Source: Bugula neritina (Eukaryota > Bryozoa > Gymnolaemata > Cheilostomatida > Bugulidae). Taken from it: a stretch of DNA of 60,000 bases. The translations under genes were made by a program, and so were the position numbers. The stretch is from the NCBI GenBank assembly GCA_964035545.1, contig OZ037767.1, positions 13,265,301 through 13,325,300 on the forward strand, in the 5' to 3' direction. This document shows, one piece after another, positions 51,279 to 60,000 of this stretch (position 1 is its first letter; each line of letters begins with the position of its first letter). The notes beneath the pieces were generated by a model. It worked only from the letters and a program-made list of their open reading frames with translations, was not told the origin of the DNA and searched no databases.

Positions 51279-52111
51279 GTAATATTTTATTCATTTTTCA
51301 TCTGCTTGCATTCCCATTTTCTACAAATGCCACATTTTGAGCTCAACCAATAGACTTGCGTGTGTTTATTGAAAAACTTTCCTTTCTTTTATAATTTGAA
51401 CTTGCTGCATTAAGCGAAACATTACCAAAGTACTATTAAGCAATCTTTGACAGTTATAGCAGTGATATTGTTATATTATCTAACAAATGATTATAAAACT
51501 TATAAGGTAGCTTCATTTGAATTTTATTTTTTGCAATGGCATATGGTGTTAAGTGTTAGCTCTCACCTCAAAACACAAACACTACATTATGTTAATATCA
51601 AGTGAGACATTGCGGTGTCGATGCATGCCTTTCAAGCTTCTCCCACAACTATAACTGTAAAAGTGAAGCAATAGAGAAGACAATGAAGGGCAACAAGAGC
51701 TCTTACTTCTGAAATATATATATAGGTTTTTGCTTATAAAAGCTCTGGGTATGGTTGGAGTTTAATCTGTAAGGAAAATAGGACAGGGTAGCAGGACGTG
51801 ACATGAAACTAAGGGCTGCTTACTCAAAGTTTCAAATTTGACTGTTTTTATTTTGTCTTTTTTTAAAATTTATTGCAATACAAATTTATATTTGTGCTAC
51901 AGTTTCATTAAATCAAGTGTCTGTAACATGAAATAGAGTTTATCTTGAGGCTGGTTGTTGACCACTTTTTTACTTTTCTAAACATAAAGGAAATGATACA
52001 TGTTGCTAGGGAAGACAACTCTAATTGAAACTTGAGTAACATGGTAATAAATACAGAGAACACACTCATTGCACATGCAACATATTGCAACTTAATTTTT
52101 GAAGCTTTTGT

Positions 52112-52142
<31 letters not shown>

Positions 52143-55100
52143 TTATAAAAGAAAAAACAAAAACAGAATTTAGTTTGGCATTTCAGCTTTTTGCAAATAT
52201 AAAGTTTAAGCAAAATAAATTCCTTTGGCATCAACTTTGGCAATAATTGAAAACACTACCAGTTTTGCATCAATTTATCTTTTATTTCCACTAAATAATA
52301 GAAAAGGACTGAAATTTAACCCAATTACATTGATCATACATTTCTGGTTAAATTTTCCATTCTCTTAGAATAGGCTCTTGCCATCTTTATATTTTTAGGT
52401 GCTGCTATCTATAATTGCTATAGCATTTGAGCATCGCTTTTCTTCTCATCAAAAATCAATATTTCTAATTGTTTTATTTTGATTATTTATCATTATTGTA
52501 TTCGACTGTAGCGACTTCATTCAATAAACAATGTGATAATTGCTTGGAAAATGAAGCGTGTAACCAGATCCTTGAAGTATGTGAATGTGACAGCAACTAC
52601 ATTAGAGAAGCATCGACTAACGACTGTGTTGGTGAGTTTGTTATAAAGTAGCAGAATGATATTAGGTGTTTAAAAGATCTACCAACTTCAATGGGAAATG
52701 AGTTTTTGAATTGATTACGCTGCATTTAAAATGACACAGACTCAGTTGTCTACTTCAAAAATAATCATATTTGTTTGCAACTTCTTGTTTACTTTAGAGA
52801 AGGATACAGCCGTTGCAGAGAACACAGTTCAGATTAGCACACAAATCATCTACACATTTCCAAGTGGCTGTAACACTGACATTGAAGATCCAACAACAGT
52901 AGCATATGCTGAGATGAGACTGGCTGTGATTATTCAAGTGAGAAGAATACATAGACTATAATATAAAAATATTAGCTTTATTTTTTTATTCGAAATTACT
53001 TTACTATTTATTTAAAGGTGGTATTTCATCTCCTTTTTTGACATAAAAATGAGGACAATCTACAAAGACAGCCATCATGTGCTGTGAATGGCGCAGTGGA
53101 AACTTTATTTAATTTTAAAATTGTAATTTACACTACAGCTGCAACTGCATACAATGTCTTGGTATTAGATGTCATGTATTGGCTTTGATGTCTATAGTTA
53201 ATTTGTTAATTTGTTAATTTGTTAGTTTGTTCTTACAGATTTACCGAGGTTTCGAATCAGAGGCTTCAACTACTTTTGTTGGAGTTCTAAGCATAACTTT
53301 TTCGTAAGTTTTCAAGGAGTTCATCTTCATAAAAGTGAATAGAAATTAGAACAATTCCAATTATTTCACAGAGTTTTTTGAAAAATTAAGTGCATATAGG
53401 TTCTAGCTAATAGAAACCTAAATTTTTTCTATCCATAAACGTTTTAGATGCGAAGCGCAAAGTAGAAGGAAACGCGCAGTTGATCCAAATGCAAATGTGG
53501 TAGCAAATTTTGATATTGCCATGGATCCACTAGCTGGTGAAGAAGAGCTCAATGTAACAAGCTTAGAAAACATTGTGTCAGAAGCGGTTACCCAGACAGC
53601 TTTAGTTAATATTCAAGTTGGAAACGAAACATCTACAGCAGCTTCAGGAGGGCAGATAGTCATTGTACCAGCTAGTACAACTACCACAGTATCTCCTATG
53701 ACTACCACAGCAGGTATTTGCTAATTAATTCACATTTCTCTAAAGTTAACAGAGCTTTAATCAATGTCTCTCAAGTTTGTTGTGTATAGTTTTCATGTGT
53801 TTCTATTACCCTAATTCTATATTCATCTCACAAAGAAATAATCTGTTGATAGTTTAACAGCCAGATTATGAGACATATGTTTTACTGTAAATAGAAGTTA
53901 TATAACTGTTTTCTTGAAAAACAATATTTCTTTTAAGATTAAAAAATGCAGCTAAAGATTAAAACTATACTATACAATAAAGTCTGTAATAAATTTGGTC
54001 AAATTAGTGTGGAGTTTACCCAGTACAATTACTAGAGAAGGTAATTGTTGACTGATTCATATTTTTTGTATATTTCTTATGTAAATAGAAAGGTTTTTTT
54101 TTGTATGTTATAGTTCATCTATTAGGAATATAATTTTGAGTAAGTTGGTGAACTTGTATGAATGACAAATTGATTTTGTAAAATACCTATAAGACATGCC
54201 ACATTTACTTTCTATTAAAAATTCTTAGTCTTAACAGAAGCAATTGCTCAATTAATTTGGTAGGAAAAACTATTTTCTGCAATCATGGCTCATAAAGAAC
54301 AAAAATACTGTATTGAATCAATGCAATGTTATTTGAATCAAAAAAATTATCTAGATACAATTGAAAATGAAATAGAACTGCTTGAAAATTATTGCTTCAA
54401 TCCTGTGTAGTTATGTTTAACAAAGTTTTAAGCATTTTTAAAATTACTGTTCTTTACAAACAATTCCCCAATATACTGTTTTATTAGGCATTTACTATGA
54501 AAACTTCTTTTTTTAAAAAAGCTATTTATTTTCCATGAAAATTGCTTGGCACTAAATCGAATTTGCAGTAGTAAAGGTTTTACATCAGTAGGATTCCATC
54601 ATAATTTTTTTGAAGAACAAACTAGAGCAGCTGTGTGGCTGGCACCTGTGATATCTGGAACTGTAGCAGGAGTGATACTCTTAGGAGTCATGGGGGTGTT
54701 GCTGGCAGTATGTGTAAGTAACTTACTAACTGTAATAGTAAGTATTATGTGTAAGTAACTTACTAACTGTAATAGTAAGTATATGTGTAAGTAACTTACT
54801 AACTGTAATAGTAAGTATCATGTGTAAGTAACTTACTAACTGTAATAGTAAGTAGTGTGTGTAAGTAACTTACTAACTGTAATAGTAAGTATTATGTGTA
54901 AGTAACTTACTAACTGTAATAGTAAGTATTATGTGTAAGTAACTTACTAACTGTAATAATAAGTATCATGTGTAAGTAACTTACTAACTGTAATAGTAAG
55001 TATTATGTGTAGGGATAAGTCTATTATGCTCTATGCTATCTACTATATAACCAAGAGTAGTAGCATGCAGTATGTACATTATGAATGAATATTTTATTCT

Positions 55101-55917
55101 GTTAAAATTTAAATATATTTTTCCAATTTGCTTTAGCGTTTACCTTTTCGAGAAATCTTTATTTTCATGTAGACAGCCCTTGTATGAATCATTTAAACAA
55201 CTGATAAAAGTTTCTTGTTAGATAAATAAAGATACATAATTGGAATGAGCTTCACTGCTAAAGCCATAGATAGCTATTACTTAGCCAATTATAGTTAAGT
55301 TTTAGAACTATGAATGTTTTAGTGTAACCAACATTTTACTTGTAGATAAGTATGTAACTTGGTATAAGTTTTACCGCTAAAGCTCTGTAGTCAAACTGTT
55401 AAACTAGAAGACCTTTGCAAGTTTTAGAATTATGATATCAAAAAATGGTTTAGTGTAACTGAGCATTCACTTGTAGATACGAAAGACAAACAAACCAAGT
55501 GTTCACAGACAAAGCTCCGTGCTTAATCTACATCCTGCATTAAGATTTAAAGCAAGTAACTACAACACTGGAATGGCCAGATTCCCAGAAAGCTTTGCAG
55601 GATCAGATGGTTCCAGTTCAGAAGACAGCTTTCCTTACAGAAAAAGAAACCCCATGTGGCCAGGTGGAGCTAGCAGAAAGTGAGTGTGTAAAAGTTATAC
55701 AACCACATTTGCAAACGTAAAGATATCAGCGCTAAAAGCAGAAACAATATACTTTTTATATAGATGTTTACAAAAAAAAATCAGTTTTTGACAATGTAGT
55801 AGCTCACATAGATATATACTATAAACCATCAGCATTAGATGTATTCAATTTATATATTACTGTAGGTATCAGCCAGAACCCAGCCACAAAGTTTGGAGAA
55901 ATGACTTCTTAGCCTAA
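45155..55917 (+). CDS. Mucin-like single-pass membrane protein, eight coding exons, predicted 2364 residues
   Basis: Exons: 45155-51278, 52512-52631, 52798-52937, 53239-53303, 53448-53713, 54589-54713, 55477-55679, 55866-55917. Junction phases are 1,1,0,2,1,0,2, all donors and acceptors agree, and the total is a whole number of codons. Order in the protein: signal peptide; about 2000 residues of Thr/Pro/Ala repeats, a dense target for O-glycosylation; a six-cysteine EGF-like module; an extracellular segment with an RRKR furin-type site; a Thr/Ser stalk; one transmembrane helix; a basic, Ser-rich tail of about 85 residues. Known mucins of this plan coat epithelia and anchor a glycocalyx; here that role is inferred. 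The start at 45155 is chosen because it begins the signal peptide; the open frame extends 26 codons upstream without an ATG. Confidence 0.8.
51279..52511 (+). other. Intron 1 of the mucin-like gene
   Basis: AT-rich intron with a (TA)n tract at 52113-52143. The first 60 bases resemble the sequence after the repeat exon of the duplicate (36131 onward). Confidence 0.7.
52512..52631 (+). CDS. Mucin gene exon 2: EGF-like module
   Basis: A symmetric 120-base exon (phase 1 in and out) has a CTGTAG acceptor and a G/GTGAGT donor. It codes for 40 residues with six cysteines spaced C-x2-C-x5-C-x6-C-x-C-x12-C (QCDNCLENEACNQ, then VCECDSNY, ending NDCV). The C-x-C core and phase-1 borders are typical of EGF-like exons, although loops one and two are short. 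Confidence 0.8.
52798..52937 (+). CDS. Mucin gene exon 3: juxtamembrane (SEA-like) segment, first half
   Basis: The exon runs from a TACTTTAG acceptor to a CAA/GTGAGA donor, phase 1 in and phase 0 out. It codes for VQISTQIIYTFPSGCNTDIE and an alpha-helical-looking stretch VAYAEMRLAVIIQ. The single cysteine may pair with the one in exon 5 across the cleavage site (inference). Confidence 0.7.
53239..53303 (+). CDS. Mucin gene exon 4: juxtamembrane segment, middle
   Basis: 65 bases from a TCTTACAG acceptor to a TC/GTAAGT donor, phase 0 in and phase 2 out. It codes for IYRGFESEASTTFVGVLSIT and then F. The acceptor is preceded by a short TTAATTTG tandem repeat (53196-53228). Confidence 0.7.
53448..53713 (+). 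CDS. Mucin gene exon 5: furin-type site, second half of the juxtamembrane domain, Thr stalk
   Basis: The exon runs from a GTTTTAG acceptor to a GCAG/GTATTT donor, phase 2 in and phase 1 out. It codes for CEAQSRRKRAVDPNANVV, so an R-x-K-R cleavage motif follows a cysteine. Next come NFDIAMDPLAGEEELNVTSL, NVT and NET glycosylation sites, and a short Thr/Pro stalk. Confidence 0.8.
53714..54588 (+). other. Intron 5 of the mucin-like gene
   Basis: About 0.9 kb of AT-rich intron, no further exon recognised. Confidence 0.6.
54589..54713 (+). CDS. Mucin gene exon 6: transmembrane helix
   Basis: The exon codes for EEQTRAAVWLAP then VISGTVAGVILLGVMGVLLA and VC, a clear 23-25 residue membrane span. 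The acceptor is set at CATCAG/TAGG by phase; a second acceptor three bases on would also fit. It ends TGT/GTAAGT, phase 0, exactly where a minisatellite begins. Confidence 0.8.
54712..55011. repeat. 36-37-bp minisatellite copying the exon 6 splice donor
   Basis: Eight tandem units each contain TGTGTAAGTAACTTACTAAC followed by TGTAATAGTAAGTAT. The first unit overlaps the last bases of exon 6. Each unit therefore repeats the GTAAGT donor, a TACTAAC branch-point-like heptamer and a second GTAAGT, and GTAAGTAACTTAC is palindromic. Confidence 0.95.
55477..55679 (+). CDS. Mucin gene exon 7: cytoplasmic tail
   Basis: The exon runs from a CTTGTAG acceptor to an AAA/GTGAGT donor, phase 0 in and phase 2 out. 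It begins IRKTNKPSVHRQSS, a positive stop-transfer stretch right after the membrane span. It continues to FPESFAGSDGSSSEDSFPYR and KRNPMWPGGASR. The GSSSEDSF cluster is a likely phosphorylation target (casein kinase 2-like, inference). The same sequence, with one base lost, occurs in the duplicate copy at 36334-36439. Confidence 0.8.
55866..55917 (+). CDS. Mucin gene exon 8: carboxy terminus
   Basis: After a TACTGTAG acceptor in phase 2 the frame reads KYQPEPSHKVWRNDFLA and ends at TAA 55915-55917. The phase-1 reading would end at TAG three bases earlier (QNPATKFGEMTS). Exon 7's donor supports the phase-2 reading. The exon and the intron before it are conserved in the duplicate copy. Confidence 0.7.
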
Positions 55918-56317
55918 CGTAGCCTCAAGAAAGATTTAGTATTGGTCAACTATAAAGTAGTGTGTTTGTTCAAACTAACCATGCTTTAACATGACTATTC
56001 TAAGGCTTTACTCAAGTTTGCTGTTGCATCATATATCCCTGTATCCTTCAAACATCTCACAATTTTGAGTTTTAAAGTATGCCATGAAATAACAGTATTT
56101 CTAAAAAATTTTGTAAAAGATTAATATTTTTTATAAAGCTGTATAAATCAACTTTTTACTTTTTCTATAAATTTTTGATAAGACCCATAAAACTATATTT
56201 TGTGTATAGTATCATATTTAAAGGTTTTATATTATAAATTATTTAAACAATGTTTTATAATCATTGCAAATCCAGTTATACATTACAAATTTTAATATTC
56301 AAGGCTCATTTTTGTCA

Positions 56318-56323
56318 AATAAA
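56318..56323 (+). promoter_or_regulatory. AATAAA polyadenylation signal of the mucin-like gene
   Basis: It lies about 400 bases after the stop in an AT-rich 3' UTR. The UTR aligns in patches (for example AAAGATTTAGTATTG and TTTTGTGTATA) with the UTR of the duplicate. Confidence 0.5.
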
Positions 56324-57261
56324 AATTCTATACCTTAAGCATGTTGTTTGTCGGAGGTTTATTTTGTTGGAACAATTACAGAGAAACGAACTTTCACAAG
56401 CACACTACTATTTGTTCGAAAAGCAGCAAAAGAAGTGATCTAGAAAATAATGCATATGAAAGCTACAAAACTCTATACAATTCGAGCTATAAAAATATGA
56501 AAAGCTAGCTGAGAAAATTCTGATTCATCAACAGACAAAACCTTAGCAGCTATTTCTTCTAACACTCTCAAAATAAACCAGAGCTAGTTTGACTTTTACA
56601 CCCTATACATATTACATAGAGGTACCTATAGCAGGTAGAATCTTGAGTAGGATATCTGCTTAAAACAAGAAGTACCTACAACATAGTGACCAAAACAGCA
56701 TGGTTTCATAACACACATTTATTTCAACAGGGTGAAATAATTCCACATATTCAACTTGTATTGGCTAAATACAATATATAGTTTTAGAGGTCTGACATAT
56801 TATGTTTGATAAACATATAATGTTTGGTTTGATTGGTGTCTGAGTTATTTGGGCGTTGTCACATGACTCATGAACATTAACATGTACACTGGATCAGCTG
56901 CACCTAATAGAGTGGTGTTCCTTTGTTCAAGTGCAAGCATAACGTAGACATTGGTGTTAAGTATCACTGTATAGCCACAGAAGCACAATAGTCACTGGAT
57001 ACAGTATCATGATAATACAGCTTTTTACTAATAGCTGACCTGGTAAATCCAGAAAGTACTGAACACAACCCCTATCCAAGTTCCTTTGCAGCAAAATTGA
57101 CATCTAAATATATCTCATGATAATAACAATCAGTGGAGAAATGTAATTTCTCAAATTGTAATATATTGCAAACATTGAGACTCAAGATGAATGCATCAGT
57201 GGCTCTATTATAATACACTTCACTGAGCATTCTTTACAGCACATTTTACTCATGAAATCAT
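56324..57261. other. No gene recognised
   Basis: AT-rich flank of the mucin-like gene without supported features. Confidence 0.5.
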
Positions 57262-57447
57262 GCGTATATGTCTATGTATATGTCTATGTATATGTATATG
57301 TATATGTGTATGTATATGTCTATGTATATGTCTATGTATATGTCTATGTATGTGTATATGTATATGTCTATGTATATGTCTATGTATATGTCTATGTATA
57401 TGTATACGTCTATGTATATGTCTATGTATACGTCTATGTATATGTCT
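57262..57447. repeat. Hexamer repeat (TATGTA/TATGTC)
   Basis: About 31 hexamer units with a rough higher-order pattern of one TATGTC per two units. The open frames through it on both strands are by-products. Confidence 0.95.
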
Positions 57448-59938
57448 GAATTTAAGCACTTAACTTCAGTTTGTTATGAATTCTGCCATGTTTTTAAAAT
57501 CCTAGCTAAATTCGGTCTTCCTAATATGTAACAGCTATTACTCCTTTCTTCTGGTTTTTAAGTTGCACTTCACACAAAAATATGCCTGAATTTTTTTCTC
57601 ACCTCTAATTGCTAAGAATTTGCTAGAGTTGACTCGAAATTCTTGGTTTGAACCGTTGACAGCTATTCTATTTTTACTTATCATAGCATGTCTTGGTCTC
57701 TCCCTTAAAGCGGTTTCTTGATAAGTCACAGAAAAAAGCTAATAAAATATGAATGAGCCGTTACAATGGCATACAAATCACATTTAAGAACAGCTTTCAG
57801 TTTTGGAAGTTCCTCCGTTTCATCAGAAATAACAGCATTTTAAGCAGGCAAAGTTGTGAAACACAGCGGTCTGTGGTCGATTTATTTTTAAATAGCATTC
57901 ATAAGAGCACCTAATACATATTATATATTCTTATGATTCATATATGTAGTATAAGATTGAGTTCAACATTTGAAGTAGGTGTTATAGGGGCTTACCAGAA
58001 TCAGACTCTATATAAGGGTCTAAAAGGATGTTGTGAATTCAATGGAATTGAAAGCAGTAATCCAAATGTTGTGTGTTATACTTATCACAAATTGACTAGT
58101 TACATAAGCAATGCTTTATGAATTTGGTGGAAAAACTATTATTGCCATCAACTAGGCTTCATCCATACTTTCTGTTGTGATAGCAATAATTTTGCCTGAA
58201 ATTAGATAGAAATGACTTTTATAATGGCAATACATAGGGAGGGGGGGGGGTAGCTTGTTGCTCGAAGACATTAGTCTGTCCACAACCTGCATGCTCAGAC
58301 TTAGAGTAGCACCTGCAGCGTTTCATGTTTCAATTTCAGTCCATCAGTCTAGAACACCTTGTTCTAGTTTTTAGCAATTTAAAAGTTGGTTGGTTTTGCG
58401 AAAAATAGAAGTACGTGCCAATGATCTTGGAATAAGGCACCGCCAGATCTATTTTTCTAATGATAGACTTAAGCTTAGTTACATTATATATTTTAAATGA
58501 TGGAAAAGTTTATGGGTATTCCCTTTGTAAATTTACGTAAGATACTGTGCTAAATTAAATTTGTCTGCGTAAATTGAATGTTAATGTAATAAAAAAAGCA
58601 TTCATTTAACCAAGAGCTTTGCTTTATAAACATTGCTTATATTTAATATATAGCTAAATTTTGATTTATTGGTGAAGCTCAATCGTACAACTTTATTTAA
58701 ACTTTTCTCAAAGGCCCAGAAAAATCTGTCATGTTGCTATTAACACTTTTTGTGAAAATAGCCATGATATGTAAAATGATAAAAACAATTATAATCAGAC
58801 ATAGATTCACATATATTAATAGTATTTACGGCTGATGCAAGAATGATATACATCACCTGAAAATATCCAGGGCTTGTTCTTTTTCCATGTTTTACTTTCT
58901 TCAAAATACCTAATTTCACATAACATCACAAAAGTTAAATCCAAAAAAGTGAATAAACGGAGTTATGAGTATCAGCAGACAGTTTTCCTTATATACAACA
59001 GAAAAAAGCAATAATTATTCAGGATAATTAACTGATTTAGACATAACTTGGGGGAAGACAACTACCAAATGGTCAAGAAGGTTGGAGGAAGTTTTGTGGC
59101 TAGCTGGGTGAACAGAACATGCAGTCAAAAGCTGTCACAAATTGAATAGAATCCTAAAACTCTCTATTTTTAAAAAAGCAGTGTGGCCCATCCTGCAAGT
59201 GTGATGAGTGAAAGATAAATGGAGGGCATTTCTAGACTAAAATACAAAATACATTTATGTATCTAGCTGTTAGTGAATATGCTTTTGGCTTTAAACAGAT
59301 ACATTTTTAACAAATAGAGCTAAATACTTAAAAAAAGTTTTTAATTTCCAGCCCTTTCCAGATGTCTTATTGAAGCTTAAGTCGAAAAGCATAAGTTTGT
59401 GTGACAAGTTCTGCATCACTGTTAGCAGATTGGAGTTAGCACTTAAAGGATAAGGGGTAAAGTTTTAATAAAGGCAGCAAAATTTTACACTTCATAGAAA
59501 ATCAACAGTTTTTTTGGAAAAAAAATTCCAACATGTGTTGCGGGAATCAAAGAACACTCTCTATGAGAAAAAATTCCAGAGCAAGGAAAAGGTACCTAGC
59601 ACAAATAATACATTCATTAGAATGCAGCTGAAATTCACAGAAAAAATAAACAGTACAAAAGATCTAACTGGAATTAAATGAGTTGTAATTTTAGTTTTTA
59701 GGGTTGGGAAGGGCCAAGTTAGCAGCTCTGAGAACAAAGTAAGCAGGTTGAGATGATTAACAAAATCTATGCTTTATAGAATGAAGCAATTCGAAGTGAT
59801 GACTCACATACTACAGCAGATGGTACTGACACTAGTACTACAACAAACAATGAACAAATGTCAACTGAGCATATTTGTAGCAAGTGTAACTACCACACCC
59901 ACCACTACCACACAGCAGCACACATTGCAGCAGTAATT
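57448..59938. other. No gene recognised
   Basis: AT-rich DNA with a G9 run near 58240; nothing coding or structural. Confidence 0.5.
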
Positions 59939-60000
59939 CATATATATATGTGTGTGTGTGTGTGCGTGTGGGGTTTGGGGTTGTGTGTGTGTGTACAATA
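59939..60000. repeat. TA/TG-rich microsatellite at the right edge
   Basis: (TA)n passes into (TG)n with GCGTG and GGGTTTGGGG interruptions, and runs to the window end. Confidence 0.85.

Noticed and set aside
45121-51294. Antisense open frame of over 2000 codons (Val/Gly/Ala repeats) opposite the mucin repeat exon
   Set aside because: It follows from stop-free 21-base repeats; no signal, splice fit or domain supports it, while the plus strand has all of these.
57250-57531. Tyr/Val, Cys/Ile and Met/Tyr frames
   Set aside because: Produced by the TATGTA/TATGTC hexamer repeat.

Overview
This window looks like nuclear DNA of an invertebrate animal. It is AT-rich, with small exons bounded by GT-AG introns of hundreds to thousands of bases. 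It carries tRNA-derived SINEs, decayed LINE fragments, short inverted-repeat (MITE-like) elements and many mini- and microsatellites. No bacterial-style operons, rRNA or intact tRNA genes were seen. The texture would suit a lophotrochozoan such as a mollusc, but the sequence alone does not fix the phylum.

Left part, bases 1-23331, minus strand: one gene built from at least ten small exons, with all splice phases mutually compatible. It starts with an MGLSLS amino terminus (an N-myristoylation-type motif) at 23331 and runs off the left edge. The product is a cysteine-free, low-complexity protein with Ala/Asn/Asp-rich, collagen-like KG and P-G, poly-Ser and Lys/Arg-rich blocks. A three-part module (KG/acidic, basic or Ser-Lys, then SLD/V-A rich) appears about three times. 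Its introns hold three copies of one SINE family, tRNA-like remnants, a MITE and several tandem repeats.

Middle part, 23332-44460: mostly without genes. It holds a near-perfect foldback element (23766-24003), a 20-bp satellite (29019-29332), a large GT/GTGC microsatellite (32066-32452) and the 3' end of a LINE (33779-34540, minus). Two phase-compatible minus-strand exons of an unknown gene lie at 34835-35430. At 35882-37050 there is a broken partial duplicate of the mucin gene to the right. A TIR element (38443-39657) and a second LINE reverse-transcriptase scrap (about 41700-41865) follow.

Right part, 44461-56330, plus strand: a TATA box and an eight-exon gene for a single-pass, mucin-like membrane protein of a predicted 2364 residues. 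A signal peptide is followed by about 2000 residues of Thr/Pro/Ala tandem repeats in a single exon of about 6.1 kb. Next come a six-cysteine EGF-like module, a SEA-like juxtamembrane region with an RRKR furin-type site, one transmembrane helix and a basic/Ser-rich cytoplasmic tail. The same tail exons, intron and 3' UTR recur about 19.2 kb upstream in the broken copy.

Two minisatellites begin exactly at splice sites and copy them: one at the exon-6 donor of the mucin gene, one at an acceptor of the unknown minus-strand gene. From 56330 to the right edge only simple repeats and non-coding DNA were recognised.
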